Source of the DNA: Paralvinella palmiformis
Lineage: Eukaryota > Annelida > Polychaeta > Terebellida > Alvinellidae
Direction: 5' to 3'
DNA: 64,000 nucleotides
NCBI GenBank assembly: GCA_025642065.1
Contig: JAODUP010000583.1
Coordinates: forward strand, 124,001-188,000
Shown here: positions 25,351-34,066 of the stretch, in pieces
How the letters are laid out: every line of letters starts with the position of its first letter
How positions within the stretch are numbered: the first letter of the stretch is position 1
Position numbers and translations under genes: made by a program
Notes under the pieces: generated by a model
Database searches by the model: none
What the model saw: only the letters and a program-made list of their open reading frames with translations
What the model was told of the DNA's origin: nothing

Positions 25351-25388
25351 TGTCAAGAGTATGTTCATAAATACACATGCTCTTGACA
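25351..25388. promoter_or_regulatory. Divergent regulatory region of lysC and murA with a 9-bp inverted repeat
   Basis: TGTCAAGAG (25351-25359) and CTCTTGACA (25380-25388) form a perfect 9-bp inverted repeat 20 bases apart. Each arm contains a TTGACA pointing outward, one toward lysC and one toward murA. For lysC a TATTAC lies 18 bases on; for murA the spacing to GATAAT (20) is long, so that half is weaker. Confidence 0.45.
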
Positions 25389-25418
25389 GACGTTTCTTTT
25401 CGTAAGACGATAATATAT

Positions 25419-26696
25419 ATGCCTTATTATCATATACAAGGAGGTCACGCACTACACGGAAATATCCGTGCAAGTGGAAATAAAAACAGCGCACTTCCTT
25501 GTCTTGCTGCATCTCTTTTAAGTGAAGATCCTGTTACCCTGCACAATGTTCCCGATATAGAAGATGTGCAAGTAATGATTCGTATCATACGATCACTCGG
25601 TATAGAAACAAAACAAATACATGCCAACACGTATCAAATACATGCTGCACATGTTAGCGAATATACTGTTGCTCCAGAACTGGCAAGATCCATCCGTGCC
25701 TCTATCCTATTTGCTCCACCTCTCCTTATCAGAAAACAAAAAGCTGTGTTACACGCACCTGGAGGTGATGTAATAGGAATACGACGACTCGATACTCATT
25801 TTCTTGCATTACAATCTTTAGGTGTACATGTAAATGTCGGACCGCCTTTTGAGTTTACTGCCGATGTACTCACAGGAACAGATATCTTTCTTGACGAAGC
25901 ATCGGTAACAGCTACAGAGAACGCTATCATGTTAGCTGTACTTAGTAAAGGAAATACAATAATAGAGAATGCTGCCTGCGAACCTCATGTGCAAGATTTA
26001 TGCCATATGTTATGCTCTATGGGGGCAGATATAAAAGGTATTGGATCCAATATGTTATATATTACAGGAGTAACTGCCCTTCATGGAACAGATTTTAGTA
26101 TGGGAACAGATTTTATGGAAGTAGGGTCTTTTATCGGATTGGCTGTTACCACGCATAGCGAACTGCGCATTCACAATGTACAACCAACACATTTAAAAAT
26201 GATTCGTCATATGTTTGCAAAACTTGGTGTATATTGGGACTATGAAGATGATATACTATGTGTATCAGCACAACAAAAGCTTAAATCTATGCTTGATTTG
26301 GCAGGCAACATTTCAAAAATAGATGACGCCCCCTGGCCTGGATTTCCGCCTGATTTGATCAGCATCGCAACAGTAATCGCCACTCAGACGGAGGGTACAG
26401 TACTAATACATGAAAAAATGTTTGAATCTCGTATGTTTTTTGTGGACAAGCTCATTAGTATGGGTGCACATATCGTACTGTGTGATCCTCATCGGGCAGT
26501 AGTAAGTGGACCTGCTTCACTCAGCGGTACTGAGCTGTCATCTCCCGACGTGCGCGCTGGTATGGCATTGCTTATAGCAGCGCTCTGTGCACAAGGCGAA
26601 AGCCGCATTCATAATATATACCAAATAGACAGAGGCTATGAGCATATTCATACCCGTTTAAAAACAATAGGCGCACATATCGAACTTGTTACTTAG
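25419..26696 (+). CDS. murA: UDP-N-acetylglucosamine 1-carboxyvinyltransferase MurA (Asp-type)
   Basis: First committed step of peptidoglycan synthesis. From ATG 25419, which is preferred because the protein then begins at the conserved YHIQGGHALHG strand, it is 425 residues, the normal length. Lys22 is in the SGNKNSALP motif. The catalytic loop reads APGGDVIG: Asp117 replaces the usual Cys. Asp at this place is known from mycobacterial and chlamydial MurA and some spirochaetes and prevents alkylation by fosfomycin. It converges on the membrane-protein gene at 26689, overlapping it by 8 bases. Confidence 0.96.
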   Translation: MPYYHIQGGHALHGNIRASGNKNSALPCLAASLLSEDPVTLHNVPDIEDVQVMIRIIRSLGIETKQIHANTYQIHAAHVSEYTVAPELARSIRASILFAPPLLIRKQKAVLHAPGGDVIGIRRLDTHFLALQSLGVHVNVGPPFEFTADVLTGTDIFLDEASVTATENAIMLAVLSKGNTIIENAACEPHVQDLCHMLCSMGADIKGIGSNMLYITGVTALHGTDFSMGTDFMEVGSFIGLAVTTHSELRIHNVQPTHLKMIRHMFAKLGVYWDYEDDILCVSAQQKLKSMLDLAGNISKIDDAPWPGFPPDLISIATVIATQTEGTVLIHEKMFESRMFFVDKLISMGAHIVLCDPHRAVVSGPASLSGTELSSPDVRAGMALLIAALCAQGESRIHNIYQIDRGYEHIHTRLKTIGAHIELVT

Positions 26697-28356
26697 CAAA
26701 TGTCTTTCTTCTTAGTTCTAGCATTGCATAGCTCAGAGTAAAAATAAGAAGCATTGTGTCAAAAATACCTAAAATAGTTATTGTTGTTGTAAAGGAATAT
26801 CGATTAAGTATATATGCTATTTGCAAGGATATAGCATAATCAACAAGTGCAAAAAATAATAATAATACCCAAAATACAATTGGTAAAAATAACAAAGAAA
26901 CAAAAGAAAATGGCCTTTGTCGTGTAATGTGTCCTCCTAGCCCCACCATAAAGAATGCAAACACAATAAATATAAAGAGTCGATTAATACGAATAAGAAA
27001 TTCTTGACGAATTAAAGATGCTGCTTGATTCACATGTGTAAGATTTTTAGAAAGTTGCCATAATGCTACTATATTTTCTCCCTGTAACCATTCTGGATCA
27101 TTTATATACATGATATTTGGCATTTCTCGAGAAAGAAAAATAAACCGCTGAGTGTCTTGTCCTCGAAATACGGTAAATGTTTCCAACTGTCTATTTGAAT
27201 CAATAGCTCGAAAATTAAGGTAGTCACTTATTCTCTTAGCATAGGGGGCCTTGAAATGTTCTACAACACCTTTGGTAATATCTAATGTGAGAACTTCAAC
27301 ATTAAAAAAGTACTCTTCGCCTTCCCAAAAAGTAACACGGTCCGCTACAATAAACTGTCTTATGGTTCCTTTTTTCTTATTCAATACCACAAGCGAAGAT
27401 ATACCTGGTGCGCTACGCGCCTTCTCTGCGTCTTCGACAAAAAAAGATACTCGAGTTACTGCCTTTTTGCTTACCTCATAATAATGAAGTATATCTGGAT
27501 CTTTTCCTCTTTTTGCTTGAAGGTCTTTAAAAATAAAATAGGCTGTAATATATTGTGAAGGATCGGTAGATCCATTGATAAAAGCGCGTAATCCTTTTTC
27601 TTTTTTCTTATAAAAAGATTGTTGCATTTTGTCTGAAATAGGTGGATTAAAACTTCGCAAAGAACGCAGTGCTGTACGCGCTATCTCAATAGATTGCACC
27701 GTAGGTTTCACCATCGCACGTATCGCAAGTTGAATATAATAATAAGCAGAGATAGAATCTTTTTGCTGCAAATAACTTTCTGCAGTTCTTACGTACCAAG
27801 ATGGTGACTTTTTTTCTTCTTTTATGTTATTAGAGGATGTTTTTTTCTGAAAAAATTTTTCCGATTTCGCAATGCTATTCTGCAACTGTACCAATAAACG
27901 CTCTGCTTGTGTGTCATGTTTGATCATTCGATTCATCTTTTGCACCAACAACAAAGCCTCATAATAAGACTGCCCATCTATTCTTTGTAACACTTCACGA
28001 TGTAACTCTTTAAAATATGAAGATACATACCGAATAGTGCGTTGTCGTGTAAGATTTGGAGGAAGTATAAAAAACACTACTCCCACATAAATAGACAGCA
28101 TCATAATATTATAGATCATCATGCGTGATACACTTTCTTTTAAATCTGTCTGAAGTGGTCGTGACGCAGTATACAGCATAACGGTCCAATGTACGGGAAT
28201 CCAATAAGTAGCAAATATTCTTAATGAATCCCTTGAGATATATTCCCAAAGAAAACTCGGATGAATCCCCTGCAACGGAGATAATAAAATACGGTATGTC
28301 ACTATAGCAAAGATATATGCCACATATATTATCATAGATATTGAAGAAAATATCAT
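26689..28356 (-). CDS. Membrane protein with LptF/LptG-like C-terminal half
   Basis: 555 residues. Three hydrophobic segments in the first 105 residues are followed by a long helical, TPR-like region (about 110-300). Next comes a beta-rich part (GTIRQFIVADRVTFWEGEEYF near 335) whose pattern resembles the jellyroll domain of YjgP/YjgQ permeases, then four C-terminal membrane segments. LptF/G normally carry only the jellyroll between helices, so the helical insert would be extra. An LptF/G-type lipid export role is an inference from pattern only. The stop overlaps murA; the start overlaps the stop of the next gene. Confidence 0.5.
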   Translation of the reverse strand: MIFSSISMIIYVAYIFAIVTYRILLSPLQGIHPSFLWEYISRDSLRIFATYWIPVHWTVMLYTASRPLQTDLKESVSRMMIYNIMMLSIYVGVVFFILPPNLTRQRTIRYVSSYFKELHREVLQRIDGQSYYEALLLVQKMNRMIKHDTQAERLLVQLQNSIAKSEKFFQKKTSSNNIKEEKKSPSWYVRTAESYLQQKDSISAYYYIQLAIRAMVKPTVQSIEIARTALRSLRSFNPPISDKMQQSFYKKKEKGLRAFINGSTDPSQYITAYFIFKDLQAKRGKDPDILHYYEVSKKAVTRVSFFVEDAEKARSAPGISSLVVLNKKKGTIRQFIVADRVTFWEGEEYFFNVEVLTLDITKGVVEHFKAPYAKRISDYLNFRAIDSNRQLETFTVFRGQDTQRFIFLSREMPNIMYINDPEWLQGENIVALWQLSKNLTHVNQAASLIRQEFLIRINRLFIFIVFAFFMVGLGGHITRQRPFSFVSLLFLPIVFWVLLLFFALVDYAISLQIAYILNRYSFTTTITILGIFDTMLLIFTLSYAMLELRRKTFAK

Positions 28357-29246
28357 CTTCCCACTTCTCTTATTCGCATGCTTGCTGCTATGCTCATAAA
28401 GGCAAGGCCGATTGCACCTACAAAAACAGGAAATACATACCAGACCATATTCTCTGGAAAAATAACAGATATTATCTTTTCCTGGACGGATACCCGAATA
28501 CCATATACTAATAGGCGTAACAGTAAGAAAGGGGCTATCACATGACCTGGGGGATAAGGGGATAAGAAAAAGAAAAGTACAAAAATGGAGAAAAAAACCA
28601 AAGCAATAGAAAATATCGATATAGCATAATACAACAGAGGAACTGAGTCATACCAATGAGAATACAGATCGCTCAGAAATATAAGATCAGAAAAAAATCC
28701 CTTCAATATGGTGGGAGTTTCTCTTCTATAATTTGAGAAAGAAAATGTTTTCTTCGCTATAGGAAGTGAAAAATCAAAAGTATCATACCACTGTAGCGAG
28801 GCAGTAGATGTATTATCAGTAGCTTGTGAAATAATAGTATTTTTCCCTACATAGGCCGATTCTCTATGAGAAAAATATACACCCTTTCTATTTTTATCTA
28901 TAACAAGTTGATCTTCTGGCAAAGTAAGCATAAAATGTGCATGCGATAGTTTTTGATTGGATAAGACAGCGACTGCAATCCACTGAAACAGAACATACAA
29001 ACAAATAACAAATAAAAAGCGAACGATCCAGTTTCTTCGTTTCCATGCAATATATATTGCGCTACAGGCAAGTGCGATATGTGCTGCAAGAGATAGTATC
29101 CATCCTGCCTTCATACGTGCAAGATATCCAAACATGGTAAAATAAGATGGTGCAGGAAATAATTTCACCGCATATGCATAAAAAGCAAGTATTAATAAGA
29201 AGAAAAAGAGCAGCAGGAATATAAAATATTCAAATGCGCGTATCAT
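28353..29246 (-). CDS. Membrane protein of unknown function, partner of the LptF/G-like protein
   Basis: 297 residues with about six hydrophobic segments: three in the first 115 residues, then an extracytoplasmic domain of about 95 residues (LPEDQLVIDKNRKGVYFSHR onward), then three more. The three-plus-domain-plus-three layout is that of an LptF/LptG-like permease half, although I see no decisive motif. It overlaps the downstream gene (ATGA), so the two are made together. I do not recognise a family with certainty. Confidence 0.55.
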   Translation of the reverse strand: MIRAFEYFIFLLLFFFLLILAFYAYAVKLFPAPSYFTMFGYLARMKAGWILSLAAHIALACSAIYIAWKRRNWIVRFLFVICLYVLFQWIAVAVLSNQKLSHAHFMLTLPEDQLVIDKNRKGVYFSHRESAYVGKNTIISQATDNTSTASLQWYDTFDFSLPIAKKTFSFSNYRRETPTILKGFFSDLIFLSDLYSHWYDSVPLLYYAISIFSIALVFFSIFVLFFFLSPYPPGHVIAPFLLLRLLVYGIRVSVQEKIISVIFPENMVWYVFPVFVGAIGLAFMSIAASMRIREVGR

Positions 29247-29301
29247 GGTTCAATGATCTTGTCGTATACTTAAAGAAGTAACTTCAAAATTATTACATCT
29301 T

Positions 29302-30063
29302 TCATTCCCCCATCTCCTTTATCCCCCATGGACGAAGAGAAAACAATACTCCATTAATTACATGCACAGGAGCTTTCAATACCCAAGACACTGTATCTAC
29401 TATATCTTCTTTGTTAAGAATACGTCCATATCGACTGTTATGCTTCCATTGATCCTTTTGTGCCGCACTCACATACTCAGTATCGACATAATTAGGATAA
29501 AATCCATATGCAGCCACTCCTTGTGCTGCAAAGGTTCTTGCAACACTTTTAATCAACACAGAAATACCTGCTTTTGCCGCTTCGTATCCCACAATATCAC
29601 GATATCCTTTGCTTTGTACTTGCGTACCCCCAAACAGAAACACCCGTCCCCATCTTCGCTGTGCCATGCCTGACACACAAACAGAAAGTAGTATTCCTGG
29701 CAGGGAAAGATTATGTAGAACAATATGTTCCCAATCTTGTGCATTCATATCAGGTAATGTAAGCGACAAAAGGGGACCATATGCAAGTACTAAAATATCA
29801 ATTGGTAGATGTTTGCGTAATAATTTCTCGAAATTACCTAAAGCGTCTGGCGTGTCAAAATCGTATTCCCATGACTCAGCACTTCCGCCTTTTGTTACAA
29901 TATTCTTGACTAAACGACTTGCATTACTGCTTTTTCCTTGTACTATAACATGAGCTTTTTGTTTCGCAAAAAAACGGGACAAAGCTCCCCCTATTCCTCC
30001 ACTTCCTCCCGCTATTAATACTCGTTTCTCTGCAAGATCATCCATAATACTTCTCTTGTCCAA
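29302..30063 (-). CDS. Short-chain dehydrogenase/reductase
   Basis: 253 residues with a Rossmann fold. The nucleotide-binding motif is GGSGGIG (about 19-25), the catalytic pair is in YEAAK, and the position of the active-site Ser, 13 residues before the Tyr, is Thr. The NAG motif reads AYG. These changes make the substrate unclear; FabG-like reductases are the nearest general type. The start could be Met7 (MDDLAEKRV). It diverges from the fxsA-like gene with a 26-bp gap. Confidence 0.82.
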   Translation of the reverse strand: MDKRSIMDDLAEKRVLIAGGSGGIGGALSRFFAKQKAHVIVQGKSSNASRLVKNIVTKGGSAESWEYDFDTPDALGNFEKLLRKHLPIDILVLAYGPLLSLTLPDMNAQDWEHIVLHNLSLPGILLSVCVSGMAQRRWGRVFLFGGTQVQSKGYRDIVGYEAAKAGISVLIKSVARTFAAQGVAAYGFYPNYVDTEYVSAAQKDQWKHNSRYGRILNKEDIVDTVSWVLKAPVHVINGVLFSLRPWGIKEMGE

Positions 30064-30089
30064 ACATTATCAGCAGAGTAAGGTAATTT

Positions 30090-30593
30090 ATGACAAGTTT
30101 ATCGAAACAATCTGCACGCCATCGATATATAGGATTTGATGTCTTACTATTGTTAGTCCAAACGGTTACTGCCACAAAATTGCTCCTTTATATGTTGTTA
30201 CTTTCTCTTGTGCTGTTAGTTGACCAATATTGGGTCATTCGCATCTCTCGTATATTAGGTATATATGTCACACTCGCACTTCATGCAAGTAGCGGTTTAC
30301 TTGCTGTGTTTTTTATCCGTAACACCGTGTTTTTACACATTCATTCTCTCCATTCTCAAGCACGAAGTCATAGCCCAGAATATCATATCGCATATATTGC
30401 TGTATTAATGTTTGGTGCACTGCTTCTTATCATCCCTGGTATGCTTACTGATATATGTGGAATCTTATTTATACTACCTCCTTTACGTACTCTCATCCTC
30501 CGTCGGTTTTTACATAGTCATACCATAGAAATTGCAAAAACAAAAGAACACATTCAACTTATTATCGGGCTGAATAAACGCCAGAAATTCTGA
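30090..30593 (+). CDS. FxsA family membrane protein
   Basis: 167 residues. The C-terminal half has the FxsA core GALLLIIPGMLTDICGILFILPPLR (residues about 110-134; the signature is the IPGxLTDxxG turn), and there are about four hydrophobic segments. E. coli FxsA influences exclusion of phage T7 when overproduced; the normal role is unknown. The N-terminal 60 residues are divergent from the family. Its 3' end overlaps the convergent gene at 30562 by 32 bases. Confidence 0.8.
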   Translation: MTSLSKQSARHRYIGFDVLLLLVQTVTATKLLLYMLLLSLVLLVDQYWVIRISRILGIYVTLALHASSGLLAVFFIRNTVFLHIHSLHSQARSHSPEYHIAYIAVLMFGALLLIIPGMLTDICGILFILPPLRTLILRRFLHSHTIEIAKTKEHIQLIIGLNKRQKF

Positions 30594-31164
30594 GAAATAT
30601 CTCCTGCGACCATACTGCAAGACACTGTGGTAATTCAGTTCTTTTTTGCTGCAACCATTTATTGCCATTTTTCATCTTATTACCAAGAAACAGCAAATCA
30701 GGCTCGGCCTTTCTTATAGCAGTAAGCACGGAATGCTCCATTTCATGATCGAGTTTTCCACAAAACTTCCCTATTATGCGAAGTTGTGGAAATGTTTGTT
30801 GTACATTTTGATAGACAACAGAAAGTAATTCGGTGCTCCCTCCTAAAATATACAAAGACCCCCCCACATGTTCAATAGCCGATAAAAGATTGATAAACAA
30901 TGAAAATGCAGAATGCGGTCTTCTTCCTTTTCCTTTGTATAACAAAACAAGGTCAGAAGATGTAATTATCTTTTGCTTTGAGGGAAAGAAAAAAGTTTTC
31001 CATTTATCGCTTTTTCTTACAAACTGTAGATGCAAAAAAGTTTTGTTTCGTTTCCACTTTTTTACCCAGTTGTCTATTTTTTCAGAATTCAGCACTGAAA
31101 TCATACTACGCCCGAAATTCTGACTAACAACCTCTTCCTTATTGTGTAAATGTGAAGTGCTCAT
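30562..31164 (-). CDS. Divergent WecG/TagA/CpsF-like glycosyltransferase homologue
   Basis: 200 residues. The middle part fits the family: SSDLVLLYKGKG in place of the ADG motif, GGSLYILGGSTELLSVVY, FPQLRIIGKFCGKL. The usual GxGxPKQE motif reads GNKMKNGNKWL. It is shorter than the family norm (about 240) and lacks key residues, so transferase activity is uncertain; it may be a lineage-specific derivative. The start overlaps the stop of the S41 protease gene (ATGA) and it may be translated with it. Confidence 0.55.
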   Translation of the reverse strand: MSTSHLHNKEEVVSQNFGRSMISVLNSEKIDNWVKKWKRNKTFLHLQFVRKSDKWKTFFFPSKQKIITSSDLVLLYKGKGRRPHSAFSLFINLLSAIEHVGGSLYILGGSTELLSVVYQNVQQTFPQLRIIGKFCGKLDHEMEHSVLTAIRKAEPDLLFLGNKMKNGNKWLQQKRTELPQCLAVWSQEIFLRISGVYSAR

Positions 31165-32930
31165 TTCTTGTTAAAAATATGAGGAATTGCTTCACGCAGT
31201 ACTCTGTCAAACCGAAGATCGTAAGATTTACTTGTATTTTTATTTATTCTGTATACTTCTTGCCATACAAATCTGGAAAACAAATCTTTGTTTAAACCGG
31301 GATATTTATGCAACATCGTTTCAATAAATACTGATACAGTCTTTTCAGGTATTTCCGTCTCGGAATGCTTCCCAATGAGATCAGACAGTTCATCATTTTT
31401 TAAGAAAGAATCAAATGCCTCTTTTTCTTCATCTGTGTATTTTACTTCAATGACATAATCAGGAACTATTCCTTTCTTATCAATGCTGATTCCATTGGGA
31501 GTATAGTATCGGTCAGTAGTAAGGCGGATGCCAACACTATTGTTATCAAACATGTAAATATGTTGTACTGACCCCTTGCCATATGTAGTACTCCCTACCA
31601 GAATTGCTCGTGAGCGATCTTTCATTGCACCAGAAAAAATTTCCGATGCGGAAGCTGTGGATTTATTTACTAAAATAATAATAGGTATGTCATTATCCAC
31701 TATCTTCTTGGTGCGTGCTTCATAGAATATTTCTTCTTTCCTGTTTCTTCCTCGCAAACTGACAATCCTACCATCATCAAAAAAAAGATCAGTAACATCT
31801 ATTGCGCTTCTCAATAGCCCTCCACCATTACCACGAAGATCAAGCACAATTCCTGCCACATCTTGTGATAAATACTCCTTTAACGCAGATTCAAGTTCTC
31901 TCTTGAGATTCGGCGTAAATAAAAGCATGTGGGCATACACAACTGGTTTGTCCGTGTTTATTCGCAATACATTACGTATTTCTTGTGGCTCTATCAATCC
32001 TTTTTTAATAGTAGGTACTTTTATTCGGGCACGCGTGAGAGTAGATTCAAAACTTTTTTCTCCACGTATCAAGGTAATAGTAATAGAAGTTCCTGGCTGA
32101 CCACGCATTAAACTTACCGCCTCATCGAGGCTCATAGGCACAGTAGACTTTTTACCAATAAAAGAAATAAAGTCCCCCGCATGAATCCCAGCATAATATG
32201 CAGGTGTTGCTTCGATTGGAGAAATTACTTCGATATATTGTTTGTTTCTATCTGCGATCCTTCGTTTGTTTACATACATACCCAGACCACCAAATGATCC
32301 AGCTACCGTGGTTTGTAATTCTCTAAGTTCAAAATCACTGAGCAAACGAGAGTGTGGATCTTCCAAAGAAAGAAACATCCCCTCAATAGCAGCAATAAAC
32401 AATTGATATGATAAGTCGTTTTTACTATCTGTCAATTCTTTCTGATCTGCAACTTTTTTATTTGCTTTACTATTTTCAAAAATACTGATTATTTCTTTAT
32501 TATGGACAAGCCTATTCATATAAGAAAAAAATCGGTTAATTTTTTCCTGATCAGATTCTCCTTTTAATTGATTCTTTTTTAGATAAAAAGGGAGTTCAGG
32601 AAGGTTCTCCTGATCCGTAGTAGATTCATTTGCTACATCAGCGATACCCTCAGTCTCAGATTGAGGAGTAGACTTATTCGCAAGCCAAATCCGTATTCCT
32701 TTCTGAGCCCCTTCAAAAAGGGTTTCTCCTGGAACGTCATCAACATAATCTTTTCGTATCATCTTATAGATATTACAAAAAAGAATATTCCCTTTCTCCA
32801 AACTTAAGTCTGAACAGTTAATAGCAGAAGAAGATGGACACCCTACCGCTAAGCCTAAAAAAGTAATTCCAAAAACAAGAGTTACCAATACTGTCTTTCT
32901 ATACATTTTAAAAAATTTAAATCTATTCAC
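31161..32930 (-). CDS. S41 family C-terminal processing peptidase, probable lipoprotein
   Basis: 589 residues. The N-terminus has a hydrophobic stretch ending LGLAVGC, a plausible spirochaetal lipobox. Then come about 150 variable residues, a PDZ domain (about 210-300, YAGIHAGDFISFIG) and the S41 catalytic domain: LDLRGNGGGLLRSAID, the nucleophile Ser in STASASEIF and the general-base Lys in TYGKGSVQ. It probably processes exported proteins. The region of lgt and lnt nearby fits an envelope-maturation neighbourhood. It diverges from lgt. Confidence 0.9.
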   Translation of the reverse strand: MNRFKFFKMYRKTVLVTLVFGITFLGLAVGCPSSSAINCSDLSLEKGNILFCNIYKMIRKDYVDDVPGETLFEGAQKGIRIWLANKSTPQSETEGIADVANESTTDQENLPELPFYLKKNQLKGESDQEKINRFFSYMNRLVHNKEIISIFENSKANKKVADQKELTDSKNDLSYQLFIAAIEGMFLSLEDPHSRLLSDFELRELQTTVAGSFGGLGMYVNKRRIADRNKQYIEVISPIEATPAYYAGIHAGDFISFIGKKSTVPMSLDEAVSLMRGQPGTSITITLIRGEKSFESTLTRARIKVPTIKKGLIEPQEIRNVLRINTDKPVVYAHMLLFTPNLKRELESALKEYLSQDVAGIVLDLRGNGGGLLRSAIDVTDLFFDDGRIVSLRGRNRKEEIFYEARTKKIVDNDIPIIILVNKSTASASEIFSGAMKDRSRAILVGSTTYGKGSVQHIYMFDNNSVGIRLTTDRYYTPNGISIDKKGIVPDYVIEVKYTDEEKEAFDSFLKNDELSDLIGKHSETEIPEKTVSVFIETMLHKYPGLNKDLFSRFVWQEVYRINKNTSKSYDLRFDRVLREAIPHIFNKK

Positions 32931-33040
32931 ACTAAATAATACTCATTTTCTTATAATATTTCCACCCTTCTAAAGCTTATTCTCCTTTTTTATTATGTCT
33001 GTTATAATCACATTAATCTATTAAAGAAGTTAAAAAGAAT

Positions 33041-34066
33041 ATGTTATACGTACACTTTCCCGAATGGATCACCCCCTATGTTATTTCAGGTCTACCTTTT
33101 CGATGGTATGGTATGATGTATCTTGCCAATTTTATTATTAGCTATTATTTAATACGGTATCAGGCCAATCAATTAGATCCACCCCTTGATCAAGATACGC
33201 TTTTTAAAATGACATTTGCTATTATTATAGGTATTTTAGTGGGTGCACGGTTGTTTTCTACCTTACTTTACGACACGTCTGGTTATTATCTTAAAAAACC
33301 ATGGCTCATTTTTTGGCCTTTCTCGGCAGATATGAAATTTATGGGGCTACAGGGTATGAGTTACCATGGGGGATTAGTAGGAGGAGTCGTAGGCTTTCTT
33401 ATTTCATATATAAAAAACATCAAAAAACATTACAACATACTAGAGTTAATAGACATAGTCATTGCTGCAATTCCGATTGGATACACATTGGGACGAATTG
33501 GAAATTTTATCAATGGTGAGCTATATGGGCGCATTACTCTTTCTCCTATAGGTATGGTGTTTCCCCTTGCTGAAAAATTACCCATTAGCAATCCTATTGT
33601 TCTAGAACATGCCTCTAAACTATCAATTTATCCTGACGAATCAGGCATGGTCAATCTCCCACGGCATCCCTCACAATTATATGAAGCATTCTTTGAAGGG
33701 CTAGTACTGTGGACACTTCTATGGTTTGTTGTTAGAAAAAGAAAACCCTACACAGGTTTCGTATTATGCAGTTATCTTGTGGGATATGGAATGATACGTT
33801 TTATTATAGAATACTTTCGTCAACCAGATTTGGAACTTGGATTTATTGTTTCTTTCGTAAAAAATAATCCTCTATGGCTCCTATTGACTCCTTGGAATTT
33901 TACCATGGGACAAATACTGTCACTGCTAATGATTATTACGGGTGTCACATTAGCTGTTATCTTCTATCATAAACAGAAAATTATTCCTTCAATTCAGACA
34001 TTTGATGATACGAAAAAGGAAAAACCAAATTTCCGAAAACAAAAAAAACGGTTTCATTTGCGATAG
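33041..34066 (+). CDS. lgt: Prolipoprotein diacylglyceryl transferase Lgt
   Basis: Adds diacylglycerol from phosphatidylglycerol to the lipobox Cys, the first step of lipoprotein maturation. 341 residues, seven membrane segments. The Lgt signature GRIGNFINGELYGR is present, as are SYHGGLVGG with its His and the RHPSQLYEAFFEG segment. It extends to a short Lys/Arg-rich C-terminal tail. A TATAAT at 33003-33008 is a probable -10. Substrates in this window include the three repeat lipoproteins. It converges with lnt with a 13-base overlap. Confidence 0.97.
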   Translation: MLYVHFPEWITPYVISGLPFRWYGMMYLANFIISYYLIRYQANQLDPPLDQDTLFKMTFAIIIGILVGARLFSTLLYDTSGYYLKKPWLIFWPFSADMKFMGLQGMSYHGGLVGGVVGFLISYIKNIKKHYNILELIDIVIAAIPIGYTLGRIGNFINGELYGRITLSPIGMVFPLAEKLPISNPIVLEHASKLSIYPDESGMVNLPRHPSQLYEAFFEGLVLWTLLWFVVRKRKPYTGFVLCSYLVGYGMIRFIIEYFRQPDLELGFIVSFVKNNPLWLLLTPWNFTMGQILSLLMIITGVTLAVIFYHKQKIIPSIQTFDDTKKEKPNFRKQKKRFHLR

